A stretch of DNA of 64,000 nt from Pseudomonas sp. B21-028 (GCF_024749045.1 NZ_CP087184.1:4650001-4714000); one strand, 5' to 3'; numbered from the stretch's first letter, positions 9,769 to 20,154 are shown. Numbers and translations are program-made. The notes: generated from the letters alone by a model not told the origin.

Positions 9769-10431
9769 TTAATCGGTGTGCCGGCTCAGCCAGGCGTGCA
9801 ATTCGGGAAAATGGTCAATGGCCAGTCGCGGCTCGAACGCCCGCAGCGCCTCGATCGACTGCGCGCCGTAGCTGACGGCCACCGAGCCCATGCCGGCGTT
9901 GCGGGCCATCTGCAGATCGAACGACGAATCCCCTACCATCAACGCCTGTTCCGGGCGCACCTCGCAATGCGCCAGGATCTGCTCGAGCATCAGCGGATGC
10001 GGCTTGCTGGCGGTCTCATCGGCGGCGCGGGTGATATCGAAATAATCCTCCCAGCCATGAGACTTCAGCACCCGATCCAGTCCGCGACGGGCCTTCCCGG
10101 TGGCAACAGCCAGGTGATAGCCCTCCGCCCGCAACGCCTGGAGCGTATCCGCCACTCCTTCGAACAACGGCGACGGCTCGGCCTCCAGGGCGACGTAGTG
10201 GTCGGCATAATGCTGGCGGAAAACCACCAGCCCCTCGTCATCGATGTCCGGGTACAGACTGCGAATCGCTTCCGGCAATCCGAGACCGATGATGCCTTTT
10301 ACCGCGAAGTCATCGCGCCTGGCAAAACCCGTACGATCGGACGCGACATGCATCGACTCCACGATCCGACCGATTGAATTGGCCAGGGTGCCGTCCCAAT
10401 CGAAGATCAGGAGCTTGTAGTCAGGGTGCAC
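9769..10431 (-). CDS. HAD-superfamily hydrolase (phosphoglycolate phosphatase-like)
   Basis: This 220-residue protein has HAD motif I DWDGT with Asp11 and Asp13, a Ser/Thr motif II in VATGKA, and motif III/IV in [17 protein letters not shown] helical cap sits between motifs I and II. The substrate cannot be read from sequence; Gph-like phosphatases act on phosphoglycolate or other small phosphoesters. It starts with GTG 7 nt after GGAG and overlaps the end of rluC by 11 bp, a linkage conserved in Pseudomonas. Confidence 0.88.
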   Translation of the reverse strand: MHPDYKLLIFDWDGTLANSIGRIVESMHVASDRTGFARRDDFAVKGIIGLGLPEAIRSLYPDIDDEGLVVFRQHYADHYVALEAEPSPLFEGVADTLQALRAEGYHLAVATGKARRGLDRVLKSHGWEDYFDITRAADETASKPHPLMLEQILAHCEVRPEQALMVGDSSFDLQMARNAGMGSVAVSYGAQSIEALRAFEPRLAIDHFPELHAWLSRHTD

Positions 10432-11377
10432 TCAATCGCTCCACAGTCTTGGCCCACATGGCGTCCACGGGCGCCTGCAACTTCAGTTCGCCCCCATCGG
10501 GCAGCGGCACCGTGAGCATATAGGCATGCAGAAACAGGCGCTTTCCACCCAGATCCCGGATCTCCCGGCTGAAATCGTCGTCCCCGTATTTGGGGTCACC
10601 CGCGATGCAATGGCCGGCATGCAACGTATGGACACGAATCTGGTGGGTACGACCGGTCACCGGCTTGGCCTCGATCATGGTGGCGAAATCGCCGAAGCGC
10701 CGCAGCACCTTGAACACGGTGAGCGCGTCCTTGCCTTCGTCGTTGACCTCGACCATGCGTTCGCCGGAGCGCAGGTTGCTCTTGAGCAACGGCGCACGGA
10801 CCTGCTTGATGGACGTCGCCCAATTCCCCCGCACCAGCGCCATGTAGCGCTTGTCGATGCCGTCACCACGCAATTGCTCGTGCAAATGGCGCAACATGCT
10901 GCGCTTCTTGGCAATCATCAGCAGGCCAGAGGTGTCGCGGTCCAGGCGATGAACCAACTCCAGCTCCTTGGCGTCCGGACGCAACTGACGAAAGGCTTCG
11001 ATCACACCGAAATCCAGGCCGCTGCCGCCGTGAACCGCAATGCCCGCGGGCTTGTTGATCACAATCAGCGCTTTGTCTTCGTAGATGATCGAGTCTTCCA
11101 GGCGCTGCAGCAGACCCTGGGCAACCGGCACCGGTTCATCGCGCTCGGGCACGCGAACCGGCGGCACGCGCACGATATCGCCCGCCTGGAGCTTGTACTC
11201 CGGCTTGATCCGGCCTTTGTTCACCCGCACCTCGCCCTTGCGCAAAATGCGATAAATCAAGGTCTTGGGCACGCCCTTGAGCCGGGCGAGAAGGAAGTTA
11301 TCGATTCGTTGGCCGGCATATTCCGGCGAGACCTCGAGCAGTTGAACGCTCGGAGTCGAAGGGGCAGTAGTCGTCAT
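10421..11377 (-). CDS. rluC: 23S rRNA pseudouridine(955/2504/2580) synthase RluC
   Basis: RluC isomerises three uridines of 23S rRNA. The 318-residue protein has an N-terminal S4 RNA-binding domain (about residues 20-75) and a RluA-type catalytic domain with HRLDRDTSG; Asp146 is the expected catalytic residue. An ATG four codons upstream (11389) is possible. No clear Shine-Dalgarno precedes either ATG, and a TATGAT box at 11385-11390 lies so close to ATG 11377 that a nearly leaderless mRNA is conceivable. It is divergent from rne, as in E. coli. Confidence 0.93.
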   Translation of the reverse strand: MTTTAPSTPSVQLLEVSPEYAGQRIDNFLLARLKGVPKTLIYRILRKGEVRVNKGRIKPEYKLQAGDIVRVPPVRVPERDEPVPVAQGLLQRLEDSIIYEDKALIVINKPAGIAVHGGSGLDFGVIEAFRQLRPDAKELELVHRLDRDTSGLLMIAKKRSMLRHLHEQLRGDGIDKRYMALVRGNWATSIKQVRAPLLKSNLRSGERMVEVNDEGKDALTVFKVLRRFGDFATMIEAKPVTGRTHQIRVHTLHAGHCIAGDPKYGDDDFSREIRDLGGKRLFLHAYMLTVPLPDGGELKLQAPVDAMWAKTVERLSAP

Positions 11378-11406
11378 GGCGGCGATCATAACAATTTTTT
11401 ATGGAA

Positions 11407-11435
11407 TTGAAGCACTTAATCATTGCTGCTATAGT
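11407..11435 (+). promoter_or_regulatory. Predicted sigma-70 promoter of rne
   Basis: TTGAAG (11407-11412) and TATAGT (11430-11435) are separated by exactly 17 bp. Transcription would start near 11442, giving an rne leader of about 630 nt. Nothing else on this strand in the rluC-rne gap looks better. This is a motif-based prediction. Confidence 0.65.
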
Positions 11436-11441
11436 CGCGAA

Positions 11442-12074
11442 CGCCGCCAAAAGTGGCTGGCCAGCGGACTAACGGTCAAAAACCGGCCCTGACCAACGCA
11501 ATTCACGAGGACGAGAGGCCGTCCTACGGGGCTTTTGCTACGATTCGGTGAGTTAGCAGGTGTAACGAGCGCAGGTGACATGAGGCCTGAAATACGCCGC
11601 AAAGCAGAGTTTTCACTCGCCCTTGCGTGCCACATTCACGGCCAGTTCACAAAGTGCAGTCAGTTGCGAACGACCCCGGGCGAAAGCTTCGGAAACAACG
11701 CCTAATTAGCCATGATGCGTGACCTCCCCTTTCCGGAGCTCACGGTAAATGCCAACCCGCTGCGGATTCTGCGCGCGGCAGCACCCGAATTATCAGGGAT
11801 ACGTGTAGGGTGGAGATGTACAACCGTCGGACTGTGTAGCACTAGGCTTGTTTCAGACGCTTCATCTCGTCCACAGACGCCGGTTGATTCCTCCTCCTGA
11901 CTGAGTGCTTGAGTACCAGCAAGCAGGACGCGTCCGTCGCGACTTCGCCATCATTGGGCCGAACTCGCTGGACACTGGAGTGGTCAGCCACTTCCATGAC
12001 GCACCTGACACCGACCGTGAGAAGTCGTGTGTGCCGAACGCCGTTTCCGGCAGCCCGGAAACCGACGGTACTAC
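11442..12074 (+). promoter_or_regulatory. Long structured 5' leader of rne
   Basis: This stretch of about 630 bp has no convincing gene. Three local hairpins occupy its last 170 nt: 11906-11911 with 11920-11925; 11977-11983 with 11988-11994 (TCAG loop); and 12043-12050 with 12055-12062 (CAGC loop), the last only 12 nt before the start codon. RNase E is known to autoregulate through its leader in enterobacteria. A conserved 'rne-II' leader motif has been described for pseudomonads, and this could be it. I could not run a covariance search. Confidence 0.6.
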
Positions 12075-15000
12075 ATGAAAAGAATGCTGATTAACGCAAC
12101 TCAACCCGAAGAGTTGCGTGTTGCACTGGTAGACGGCCAGCGCCTCTACGACCTGGATATCGAATCCGGTGCACGCGAGCAGAAGAAGGCCAACATCTAT
12201 AAAGGCCGGATTACTCGCATCGAACCAAGCCTTGAGGCTGCCTTTGTCGATTTCGGCTCCGAGCGCCACGGCTTCCTGCCCCTCAAAGAAATCTCCCGCG
12301 AATACTTCAAGAAAGCCCCTGAAGGCCGCGTCAACATCAAGGACGTCCTGAGCGAAGGCCAGGAAGTCATCGTCCAGGTCGAAAAAGAAGAACGTGGCAA
12401 CAAGGGCGCCGCCCTGACCACCTTCATCAGCCTGGCCGGCCGTTACCTGGTCCTGATGCCGAACAACCCGCGTGCCGGCGGTATCTCCCGTCGCATCGAA
12501 GGCGAAGAGCGCAACGAACTGCGTGAAGCCCTCAACGGCCTGGTTGCCCCGGCCGACATGGGCCTGATCGTGCGCACCGCCGGCCTTGGCCGCAGCAGCG
12601 AAGAAATGCAGTGGGACCTTGATTATCTGCTGCAGCTGTGGACCGCCATCAAGGAAGCCTCGCTGGATCGTTCCGCGCCGTTCCTGATCTACCAGGAAAG
12701 CAACGTCATCATCCGCGCCATCCGCGATTACCTGCGCCAGGACATCGGCGAAGTGCTGATCGACAGCGTCGAAGCCCAGGACGAAGCCCTGACCTTCATC
12801 CGCCAGGTGATGCCGCAATACGCCAGCAAGATCAAGCTCTACGAAGACAGCGTTCCGCTGTTCAACCGTTTCCAGATCGAAAGCCAGATCGAGACCGCTT
12901 TCCAGCGCGTTGTCGAACTGCCGTCCGGCGGCTCCATCGTCATCGATCCGACCGAAGCCCTGGTATCCATCGACATCAACTCGGCGCGCGCCACCAAAGG
13001 CAGCGACATCGAAGAAACCGCCCTGCAGACCAACCTTGAAGCGGCCGAGGAAATCGCCCGTCAGTTGCGCCTGCGCGACATCGGCGGCCTGATCGTCATC
13101 GACTTCATCGACATGACCCCGGCCAAGAACCAGCGCGCCGTGGAAGAAAAGGTCCGTGAATGCCTGGAAGCAGACCGCGCCCGCGTACAGGTTGGTCGCA
13201 TCTCCCGCTTCGGCCTGCTTGAAATGTCCCGTCAGCGCCTGCGTCCGTCCCTGGGTGAAAGCAGCGGCATCGTCTGCCCACGCTGCAATGGCACCGGCAT
13301 CATCCGTGACGTCGAGTCGCTGTCTCTGGCGATCCTGCGCCTGATCGAAGAAGAAGCCCTGAAAGACCGCACCGCCGAAGTCCGCGCCCAGGTGCCGATC
13401 CCGGTGGCGGCGTTCCTGCTCAACGAAAAACGCAACTCGATCACCAAGATCGAACTGCGCACCCGCGCCCGCATCGTGATCCTGCCGAACGATCACCTCG
13501 AGACGCCGCACTTCGAAGTCCAGCGCCTGCGCGACGACAGCCCGGAAGCCCACAACAACCAGTCCAGTTACGAGATCGCCGCTGCCGCTGCCGAAGTGGA
13601 AGAAGTCCAGCCGGCTGCCGCCACCCGCACCCTGGTTCGCCAGGAAGCCGCCGTGAAGACTGCTCCTGCCCGCGCCAATGCTCCGGTTCCGACCGAAGTC
13701 GTCGCACCGGCACCGGCACCGGCTCCGGTCGCTGCGCCTGAGCCAAGCCTGTTCAAGGGCCTGGTGAAGTCGCTGGTCAGCCTGTTCGCGACCAAGGAAG
13801 AGCCTGCCGCACCGGCCGTGGTTGCCAAGCCTGCCGCCACCGAGCGTCCTGCCCGCAACGAGGAACGTCGTAACGGTCGCCAGCAGACCCGTAACCGCAA
13901 CGGCCGTCGTGATGAAGAGCGCAAGCCACGCGAAGAACGTGCACCGCGTGAAGAACGCGCACCACGTGAACCCCGTGAAGAGCGTCAGCCTCGCGAAGCC
14001 CGCGAAGAAGTGTCGACCGTAGCCCGCGAAGAGCGCGCACCACGTCCGCCACGTGAAGAGCGTCAACCCCGCGCTCCGCGTGAAGATCGCAAGCCCCGTG
14101 GCGAGCGTGAAGAACGTGTTCGCGAACTGCGCGAGCCTCTGGATGCCGCCCCGGCCGCTGCCGCCACCGCTGAAGAGCGTCCGGCCCGCCAGCCTCGCGA
14201 AGAGCGCGCACCGCGCCCTCCCCGTGAAGAGCGTCAACCACGCGCCGAGCAAGCTGCCGCCGCTACCAGCGAAGAGGAAGTGCTGAACGCCGAGGAGCAG
14301 TTGCAGGAAGACGGCCAGGACAACGCCGAAGGCGATCGTCCACGCCGCCGTTCCCGTGGCCAGCGTCGTCGCAGCAACCGTCGTGAGCGTCAGCGTGATG
14401 CCAACGGTAATGTGATCGAAGGCTCGGAAGAGTCCGAATCCACCGAGGCGCCAAGCGCAGCCGATCTGGCCGCCGGCTTGGCCGTGACCGCGGCAGTTGC
14501 CAGCAGCACCATCAGCGCTCCAGCCGAAGCCCAGGCCAATGAACAGGCCGAACGCGCTACCGCTGCAGTGGAAGATGCGCCGGTTGAAAAGCCAGTGGTC
14601 GAAGCCACTACCCCGATGGAAGCGACTGCTTCGCCAGAAGTGGAAGTTGCACCGGCGCGTGAAGCCCAGCCTGAAGCCGAAGCTGCCGCCGAGCCTGCAC
14701 CGGTCGTCGAACAATCGGTGGTGGTCGCTGAACCTGCTGTTGAAGCGCCTGTTGAAATGGGTTCCGAGGAAAAAGCACCGGAACCTGTACGTGAAGAGCA
14801 GACAGCCTTCAACTGGAACCCGGAACCTGCCGCACCGGCGCCGGTGGTCGAGCCGGAGCCGACGCCAGAGCCTGTCAAGGCAGCCGAGCCTGCAGTGGTC
14901 GAGCCAGCGCCAGTGGTCGAAGCCCCTGTGGTTGCCGAAGCACCGGCCCCGGTCGAGGAGCCTGCACCCGCCAGCGCCTTGACCGCGAACGGCCGCGCTC

Positions 15001-15278
15001 CCAACGATCCGCGTGAAGTGCGTCGTCGCAAGCGTGAAGCCGAGCGTCTGCAGAAGGAAGCCGAAGAGGCTGCCGCCCAGGCATCCGCTGCCGCGCCGGC
15101 CCCAGCAGTGGAAGTGGTCGAGGCAGCCCCTGCCCCGGCGACTGAAACCGCAGCCGAGCCTGCCCCGGTCGAATCGACGCCGGTGACCAACGAAGCTCAG
15201 CCTTCCGCTGAAGCTGAAGAAGTCACACCGCATCGCGCCCCAATGGAAAAAGAGCACGAGCCCAAACCTCACGCCTGA
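12075..15278 (+). CDS. rne: Ribonuclease E
   Basis: RNase E is the main endonuclease for mRNA decay and for rRNA and tRNA processing, and the scaffold of the RNA degradosome at the inner membrane. The 1067-residue protein begins [10 protein letters not shown], followed by the S1 domain and the DNase I-like core with VSIDINSAR and VIDFIDM, which hold the metal-binding aspartates. The zinc-link CPRC lies near residue 405. From about residue 520 the protein is disordered, rich in R-E-P repeats (PREERAP) and then in Ala-Pro-Glu, as expected for the scaffold half. An upstream in-frame ATG at 12027 is disfavoured because the canonical N-terminus starts at 12075. Confidence 0.97.
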   Translation: MKRMLINATQPEELRVALVDGQRLYDLDIESGAREQKKANIYKGRITRIEPSLEAAFVDFGSERHGFLPLKEISREYFKKAPEGRVNIKDVLSEGQEVIVQVEKEERGNKGAALTTFISLAGRYLVLMPNNPRAGGISRRIEGEERNELREALNGLVAPADMGLIVRTAGLGRSSEEMQWDLDYLLQLWTAIKEASLDRSAPFLIYQESNVIIRAIRDYLRQDIGEVLIDSVEAQDEALTFIRQVMPQYASKIKLYEDSVPLFNRFQIESQIETAFQRVVELPSGGSIVIDPTEALVSIDINSARATKGSDIEETALQTNLEAAEEIARQLRLRDIGGLIVIDFIDMTPAKNQRAVEEKVRECLEADRARVQVGRISRFGLLEMSRQRLRPSLGESSGIVCPRCNGTGIIRDVESLSLAILRLIEEEALKDRTAEVRAQVPIPVAAFLLNEKRNSITKIELRTRARIVILPNDHLETPHFEVQRLRDDSPEAHNNQSSYEIAAAAAEVEEVQPAAATRTLVRQEAAVKTAPARANAPVPTEVVAPAPAPAPVAAPEPSLFKGLVKSLVSLFATKEEPAAPAVVAKPAATERPARNEERRNGRQQTRNRNGRRDEERKPREERAPREERAPREPREERQPREAREEVSTVAREERAPRPPREERQPRAPREDRKPRGEREERVRELREPLDAAPAAAATAEERPARQPREERAPRPPREERQPRAEQAAAATSEEEVLNAEEQLQEDGQDNAEGDRPRRRSRGQRRRSNRRERQRDANGNVIEGSEESESTEAPSAADLAAGLAVTAAVASSTISAPAEAQANEQAERATAAVEDAPVEKPVVEATTPMEATASPEVEVAPAREAQPEAEAAAEPAPVVEQSVVVAEPAVEAPVEMGSEEKAPEPVREEQTAFNWNPEPAAPAPVVEPEPTPEPVKAAEPAVVEPAPVVEAPVVAEAPAPVEEPAPASALTANGRAPNDPREVRRRKREAERLQKEAEEAAAQASAAAPAPAVEVVEAAPAPATETAAEPAPVESTPVTNEAQPSAEAEEVTPHRAPMEKEHEPKPHA

Positions 15279-15292
15279 TTTCATCGCCCAAT

Positions 15293-15334
15293 AAAAAGCC
15301 CCGCCTGGTAATGCCAGGCGGGGCTTTTTATTTT
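15293..15334 (+). terminator. Intrinsic terminator of rne
   Basis: A perfect stem AAGCCCCGCCTGG / CCAGGCGGGGCTT with a 5-nt loop is followed by TTTTTATTTT, 14 nt after the rne stop. The A-run on the left side could also let it work in the other direction. Confidence 0.9.
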
Positions 15335-15354
15335 GGGTCGAATGTCAGATCGCC

Positions 15355-15575
15355 ATCGCGAGCAGGCTCGCTCCCACAAGGGATTTGCGGCGATCACCAA
15401 TTCTCAACCCGCCACAGAACCTGTGGGAGCGAGCCTGCTCGCGAATGCGGTAGGTCAGTCGATGACGATGTTTGAAGTACCTCCGCTTCGCGAGCAAGCC
15501 CGCTCCCGCTGGGATTTGCGGCGATCACCAATTCTCAACCCGCCGCAGAACCTGTGGGAGCGAGCCTGCTCGCGA
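15355..15575. repeat. Four REP units, two REPINs in tandem
   Basis: Units of the GTGGGAGCGAGCCTGCTCGCGA family lie at 15355-15378, 15421-15444, 15487-15510 and 15551-15575 in alternating orientation. The stretch from 15381 is repeated at 15512 with high identity, so one REPIN plus spacer (period 131 bp) has been duplicated in tandem. The region fills the 261-bp gap between the rne terminator and the MobA-like gene. Confidence 0.85.
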
Positions 15576-15595
15576 TAGCGGTGGTCCAGTCGACA

Positions 15596-16195
15596 TCAAT
15601 GTTGTTGCTGGAAATTCAAAGCTTCAGGCACATCCACATCCCAAACCACCCCAGGATCGTCCACGGCGATCTCGACCACTCGCGCCCCGGCAAACAGCAC
15701 CTTGGCGCCGCGATCGCCGCTCAGCGCCATCAATTTCGGGCCAAATCCGCGACCAAACCCAACGGGATGCCCATATTCACCCGCAAGCACCGGCACGCAG
15801 ATGCCATCCTCGCGAATACCCGCCGCCACCCGTTCAATGCTTGATGGCAGGATAAATGGCATGTCCGCCAGCGCAATCAACCAACCATCGAGGTCCGGGC
15901 ATGCCTGGACGCCCGCCGCAATGCTGTCGCCCAGGCCAGGGGAGTCCAGCTCGACGACATCGCATCCATAGGCCTGGGCCATGCGAATGGCCTGTGGACG
16001 TCCCCCGCGGGTCACCAGCACACGCTTTTCCAGGGAGGCAGGCAGATTCACCAGCACCTGCTCGATCACCGAGCGGACGGCACCGTCACGCCCCGTGCAG
16101 TCAGCCAATAACTTGTCCTTGTCGGGACCGGCAACCTGACGAAAACGGCTGCCCAGTCCGGCCGCGACAATGATCACGCCAATCGATCCACTCAT
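15596..16195 (-). CDS. MobA-like molybdenum cofactor nucleotidyltransferase
   Basis: This 199-residue protein is a MobA/MocA-type NTP transferase with VAAGLGSRF near the N-terminus (residues 10-18), a conserved Lys in KDKLL, LADMPF, and GHPVGFGR near the C-terminus. MocA homologues attach CMP to molybdopterin for xanthine-dehydrogenase-family enzymes. That role fits because it is last in a cassette with XdhC and a molybdopterin oxidoreductase. It follows xdhC by 26 bp. Confidence 0.85.
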   Translation of the reverse strand: MSGSIGVIIVAAGLGSRFRQVAGPDKDKLLADCTGRDGAVRSVIEQVLVNLPASLEKRVLVTRGGRPQAIRMAQAYGCDVVELDSPGLGDSIAAGVQACPDLDGWLIALADMPFILPSSIERVAAGIREDGICVPVLAGEYGHPVGFGRGFGPKLMALSGDRGAKVLFAGARVVEIAVDDPGVVWDVDVPEALNFQQQH

Positions 16196-16221
16196 GCGCC
16201 CTCCTTGCCTCTAGTGGCGCC

Positions 16222-17193
16222 TTACAACGGCTTTTTCTGCCGCAGCTCGACACCATTCTTGATGGCCACGATTTCGGCCAGCAGCGACAAGGCGATTTCC
16301 GCCGGGGTGTGGCTGCCGATGTGCAGGCCGATCGGACCATGCAGCCGCTCGATGGCCTGTGCTGACAAGCCTAGCTGAAGCAGATTGTCCCGGCGCTTCT
16401 GGCTGTTGATCCGCGACCCCAGGGCCCCTACATAAAAAGCCGGGGAATCCAGGGCGGTCAGCAAGGCCATGTCGTCCAGGCGCGGATCGTGGGTCAGAGC
16501 AACGATTGCCGTGCGCTCGTCGGTCCGGATATTCAGCACCGCCTCATCGGGCATCCCCGAGACGAAGCGGCCGTGCTGTTCCTCCCAACCGTAGACGAAC
16601 TCCTTGCGCGGATCGCAGATCAGCACTTCGAAGTCCAGCAACCGGGCCATTTCCGCGACATAGCGCGACAATTGCCCGGCACCGATCAACAGCAGCCGCC
16701 AACGCGGCCCGTAGATGGCGCGCAGGGTCTGGCCGTCGAAAACCAGCACATCGCTCTTGCTGGCGGGCGTCAACACTACATGGCCGGTGGCAATGCTCAA
16801 CTCACGGGCGACAATCTGATGGGCTTCGCAACGCTCCAACAGGTCGGCCACCCATTGTGGATCACCGACCCGCTCTTCCGTCAGGCGCAGGGTACCGCCA
16901 CAGGGCAAGCCGAAGCGCGCCGCCTCCTCGCGGGTGACGCCGTAGGTGATCATCTGCACCGGCGGACCGTCCGCCGGAATGCGGCCATCGTGCAGCCGGG
17001 CGATCAGGTCATCCTCGACACAACCGCCCGACACCGAACCGATCACCACGCCGTCTTCGCGCAAGGCGAGCATCGCCCCCGGAGGCCTCGGCGCGGTACC
17101 CCACGTCTGGACCACCGTGAACAACACCACGCGCTGCCCGGCGCTGCGCCATTGCAGCACGCTACGCAGGACGTTCAGGTCAACGCTGTCCAT
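16222..17193 (-). CDS. XdhC-family molybdoenzyme maturation factor
   Basis: XdhC proteins bind the molybdenum cofactor, help sulfurate it and insert it into xanthine-dehydrogenase-family enzymes. The 323-residue protein has an N-terminal XdhC/CoxI domain (APRPPGAMLAL, VSGGCVEDDL) and a C-terminal Rossmann domain (LLIGAGQLSRYVAEMA, then THDPRLDD and GALGSRI). The start MDSVDLN at 17193 overlaps the stop of the large subunit by one base (TGATG); a 30-codon longer frame exists but lies inside that gene. Confidence 0.88.
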   Translation of the reverse strand: MDSVDLNVLRSVLQWRSAGQRVVLFTVVQTWGTAPRPPGAMLALREDGVVIGSVSGGCVEDDLIARLHDGRIPADGPPVQMITYGVTREEAARFGLPCGGTLRLTEERVGDPQWVADLLERCEAHQIVARELSIATGHVVLTPASKSDVLVFDGQTLRAIYGPRWRLLLIGAGQLSRYVAEMARLLDFEVLICDPRKEFVYGWEEQHGRFVSGMPDEAVLNIRTDERTAIVALTHDPRLDDMALLTALDSPAFYVGALGSRINSQKRRDNLLQLGLSAQAIERLHGPIGLHIGSHTPAEIALSLLAEIVAIKNGVELRQKKPL

Positions 17194-19508
17194 CAGGCCT
17201 TCGCCTGCTGCCAGCCTTGCAACTGATCGCGTACCGGCAGGTTGCGGATACGCTGGCCAGTGGCCGCGAAAATCGCGTTGCACAACGCCGGCGCAATCGG
17301 CGGTACCCCTGGCTCACCGACGCCGCCCAATGGCACCTCGCCCGGCGGCGTGACCAGGTGCACCGCTACTTCCTTGGGAGCCAGGGACATGCGCGCCACT
17401 TCGTACATATGGAAGTTGTCCTGCTGGACCTTGCCGTCCTTGAAACTGATCTCCCCCACCATCGCATTGCCCAGGCCCATGACGCAGGCGCCTTCGAACT
17501 GGGAACGGATGCGCTCAGGGTTGATCTGCGGGCCGCAGTCGACGGCGATATTGGCCTTGTGCACGATCACCGTGCCGTCCTCCTTGACCTCTACCTCGAT
17601 GGCAGCCGCCACGTAGGTGACGAAGCTGTAATGCACCGCCAGTCCGATGCCACGACCCTTCGGCAGCTTCTGCCCCCAACCGGCCGCCTTGGCAGCGGTT
17701 TCCAGTACGGTGCGGATCCGCGCCGTATCGATGGGGTAACGCTCTGGGGATTCACCGTAGTTCCACTCTTCATTCAAGGTACGCGGGTCGATCTTGCGAT
17801 CAGGGCCGAGCAACTTGAGGTGATACTTCAGCGGATCCTGCCCGGCTTTGTGGGCCAATTCGTCGATAAAGCTCTGGATGGCAAAACCGTGGGGAATGTT
17901 CGACACCGAGCGGTACCAGCCCACCCGGGTGTGGGCCACCGCTTCGGGGTTCTCCAGCCGCAGGTTGGGAATCGCGTAGGCCATGTTGGTCACGCCCATG
18001 CCCACTTCGAACGGCGCTTCATGAACCATATTCGGCGCGAACAGCGCAGTGATGCTCGGGGCGACGGTGCGATGCAGCCAGCCGGACGGCATCCCGTCCC
18101 GGTTCAAGCCGGCCTTGAGGTACTCGGCCGATACGGTGTGGAAGTACGAGTGATGAATGTCATCCTCGCGGGTCCATTGCACCCGGATTGCCTGGCCCGC
18201 AAATTCCTTGGCCAGCACCGCCGCCTCGACGACGAAGTCGGGCTTGGACTTACGGCCAAAGCCGCCACCCAGCAGGGTGATATTGATCGTGACCTTGTCG
18301 AAAGGGATGCCCAACCGTTCGGCGACGCGCTCGCGGGTCACCTGGGGCGCCTGGCTCGGCGCCCAGGCTTCGCACTGGCCGTCCTTGAACCGGGCAACGG
18401 CCACCATCGGTTCCATCGGCGACTGGGACAGGTGCGGCAGGTAATACGAGGCTTCCAGAGTCGAATCGGCCTTCGCCAGGGCATCGTCGAGGTCGCCGGT
18501 GCTGCGCAGGACTTTTCCGGGCTTGAGGGCTGCGGCTTCGAGTTCCTTGCGATAGGCGACCGAGTCATAACCGGCGTTCGGACCGTCATCCCACTGGATT
18601 TTCAGCGCATCGCGCCCCTTGATTGCGGCCCAGGTGTTCTTCGCCACCACCGCCACGCCCCCGAGGGGCTGGAACTCCGAAGGCAGCGGACGCCCTTCGA
18701 TCTGCACCACCTTGAGCACGCCCGGGACCTTCAGCGCCGCGCTGTCGTCCACGCTCCTGACCTTGCCGCCATAGACCGGCGGACGCGCCACGACAGCGTA
18801 AAGCATGCCGTCGAAGTGCACATCGGCACCGAACACGGCGCGACCGTTGACGATGTCGGCACCGTCGATGGCCCGGCTCGCTTCCTTGCCGATGTAACGA
18901 AACTCGGCAGGCTGCTTGAGGCGCAAGCTGTCACGGCCCGGCACCGGCAAGACGCTGGCAGCGGCGGCCAATGCACCGTAGCCCAGTTTCCGACCGGAAG
19001 GCTGGTGCACCACGTTGTGCAACTGGGCGTGGCACTCACCCACCGGGACATTCCATTGGGCCGCGGCGGCCTGCTCCAGCATGGTCCGCGCTGCGGCGCC
19101 GCAACGGCGCATCGGTTCGTACCAGTGGCGCATGCTGCGCGAACCGTCGGTGTCCTGGTTGCCGAAACGCGCCTCATCGGCAGGCGCCTGTTGTACCTTC
19201 ACCAATGCCCAGTCGGCGTCCAGTTCATCGGCCACGACCATGCTGAGGCTGGTGCGCACACCCTGGCCCATTTCCGAACGGTTGCAGATCACCGTCACGC
19301 TGCCGTCGGCGGCAATGCTCACGTACACCTTCGGGTCATCGACCGCGCCATGGGGCATGCCCTCGGCACCGAATTTCTTTTCCTCGGCAAAGGCATCCGG
19401 CAGGCCCCAGGTGGCGGCCAACACCAGCACGCCGGTGGCGCTCGCGCCCTTGAGGAAGCCGCGTCGGCTGAGATTGCTCAGCACGAAATCATTGGGCAGA
19501 CGGCTCAT
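17193..19508 (-). CDS. Molybdopterin-binding oxidoreductase large subunit (IorB-like)
   Basis: This 771-residue protein resembles the beta subunit of isoquinoline 1-oxidoreductase and related aldehyde oxidoreductases, which oxidise aldehydes or N-heterocycles using Mo-cytosine dinucleotide. It starts with a twin-arginine signal (SRRGFLKGASATG, then a hydrophobic stretch ending AFA), so it is probably exported folded. Molybdopterin motifs such as GGGFGRKSKPDF and the C-terminal GGVGEPGVPP, with the likely catalytic Glu, are present. The 2Fe-2S partner gene ends 4 bp inside its start. The true substrate is unknown. Confidence 0.85.
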   Translation of the reverse strand: MSRLPNDFVLSNLSRRGFLKGASATGVLVLAATWGLPDAFAEEKKFGAEGMPHGAVDDPKVYVSIAADGSVTVICNRSEMGQGVRTSLSMVVADELDADWALVKVQQAPADEARFGNQDTDGSRSMRHWYEPMRRCGAAARTMLEQAAAAQWNVPVGECHAQLHNVVHQPSGRKLGYGALAAAASVLPVPGRDSLRLKQPAEFRYIGKEASRAIDGADIVNGRAVFGADVHFDGMLYAVVARPPVYGGKVRSVDDSAALKVPGVLKVVQIEGRPLPSEFQPLGGVAVVAKNTWAAIKGRDALKIQWDDGPNAGYDSVAYRKELEAAALKPGKVLRSTGDLDDALAKADSTLEASYYLPHLSQSPMEPMVAVARFKDGQCEAWAPSQAPQVTRERVAERLGIPFDKVTINITLLGGGFGRKSKPDFVVEAAVLAKEFAGQAIRVQWTREDDIHHSYFHTVSAEYLKAGLNRDGMPSGWLHRTVAPSITALFAPNMVHEAPFEVGMGVTNMAYAIPNLRLENPEAVAHTRVGWYRSVSNIPHGFAIQSFIDELAHKAGQDPLKYHLKLLGPDRKIDPRTLNEEWNYGESPERYPIDTARIRTVLETAAKAAGWGQKLPKGRGIGLAVHYSFVTYVAAAIEVEVKEDGTVIVHKANIAVDCGPQINPERIRSQFEGACVMGLGNAMVGEISFKDGKVQQDNFHMYEVARMSLAPKEVAVHLVTPPGEVPLGGVGEPGVPPIAPALCNAIFAATGQRIRNLPVRDQLQGWQQAKA

Positions 19509-19975
19509 GCCTTGGCCTCCTTCAAGTGGGTGGACGCCTGGCGGATCGCAGTCTTGATCCGGTTATACGTGCCACAGCGGCAGATATTGCCGACCATGGC
19601 CTCCTCGATCTGCTCATCGCTCGGGTTGGGATTGCTCTTGAGCAACGCAGTGGCGGACATGATCTGCCCGCCCTGGCAGTAACCACACTGGGCCACGGCG
19701 GTGTCGAGCCAGGCCTGTTGTACGACCTGGCCAACCGGGTCGGCATGCAGCCCGTCGATGGTACTGACGTTCTGCCCCTGCACCGAGCCGATCGGCGTGA
19801 TGCAACTGCGCGCCGGAGCGCCGTCGATATGGATGGTGCACGCGCCGCACAGGCCCATGCCGCAGCCGAATTTGGTGCCGTTGTACCCAGCGACGTCGCG
19901 GATAGCCCACAGCAGCGGCATGTCCTCGGTCACATCCAGTTGATGGTCTTGTCCATTGAGTTTCAGGGTAATCAT
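19505..19975 (-). CDS. 2Fe-2S subunit of molybdopterin oxidoreductase (IorA-like)
   Basis: This 156-residue electron-transfer subunit has a plant-type ferredoxin cluster (GCGMGLCGACTIHIDG) and a second 2Fe-2S cluster (CGYCQGGQ ... NICRCGTY). It has no signal peptide, so it probably travels with the Tat-exported large subunit. It is first in the iorA-iorB-xdhC-mocA order. The start could be ATG 19975 or GTG 19981; neither has a strong Shine-Dalgarno. Confidence 0.88.
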   Translation of the reverse strand: MITLKLNGQDHQLDVTEDMPLLWAIRDVAGYNGTKFGCGMGLCGACTIHIDGAPARSCITPIGSVQGQNVSTIDGLHADPVGQVVQQAWLDTAVAQCGYCQGGQIMSATALLKSNPNPSDEQIEEAMVGNICRCGTYNRIKTAIRQASTHLKEAKA

Positions 19976-20154
19976 GGGCACGCCCGCATAGTTATCGAGT
20001 TATGGGGTCGAGCAATCTGCCGCTTGGGTAACGGTTCGGTATCGCAGACTGGCTCAGGCTGATCGGGCTCTCTTATCCAGACACGCAGGTGTCTGCACCG
20101 GGCCCTCCACGGTGCATAGGGTCGCATCGTCAGCAGATTAAATTAACCCAGGTT

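Noticed and set aside
12027-12074. Upstream extension of rne from ATG 12027
   Set aside because: The extra 16 codons run through the last leader hairpin and the conserved RNase E N-terminus starts at 12075.
11862-15284. Open frame of 1140 codons antisense to rne
   Set aside because: It is a mirror of the rne codon pattern, rich in Gly, Phe and Arg without any family signature.
17217-19682. Open frame of 821 codons antisense to the molybdopterin subunit
   Set aside because: His/Arg-rich shadow of a gene with Tat signal and cofactor motifs.
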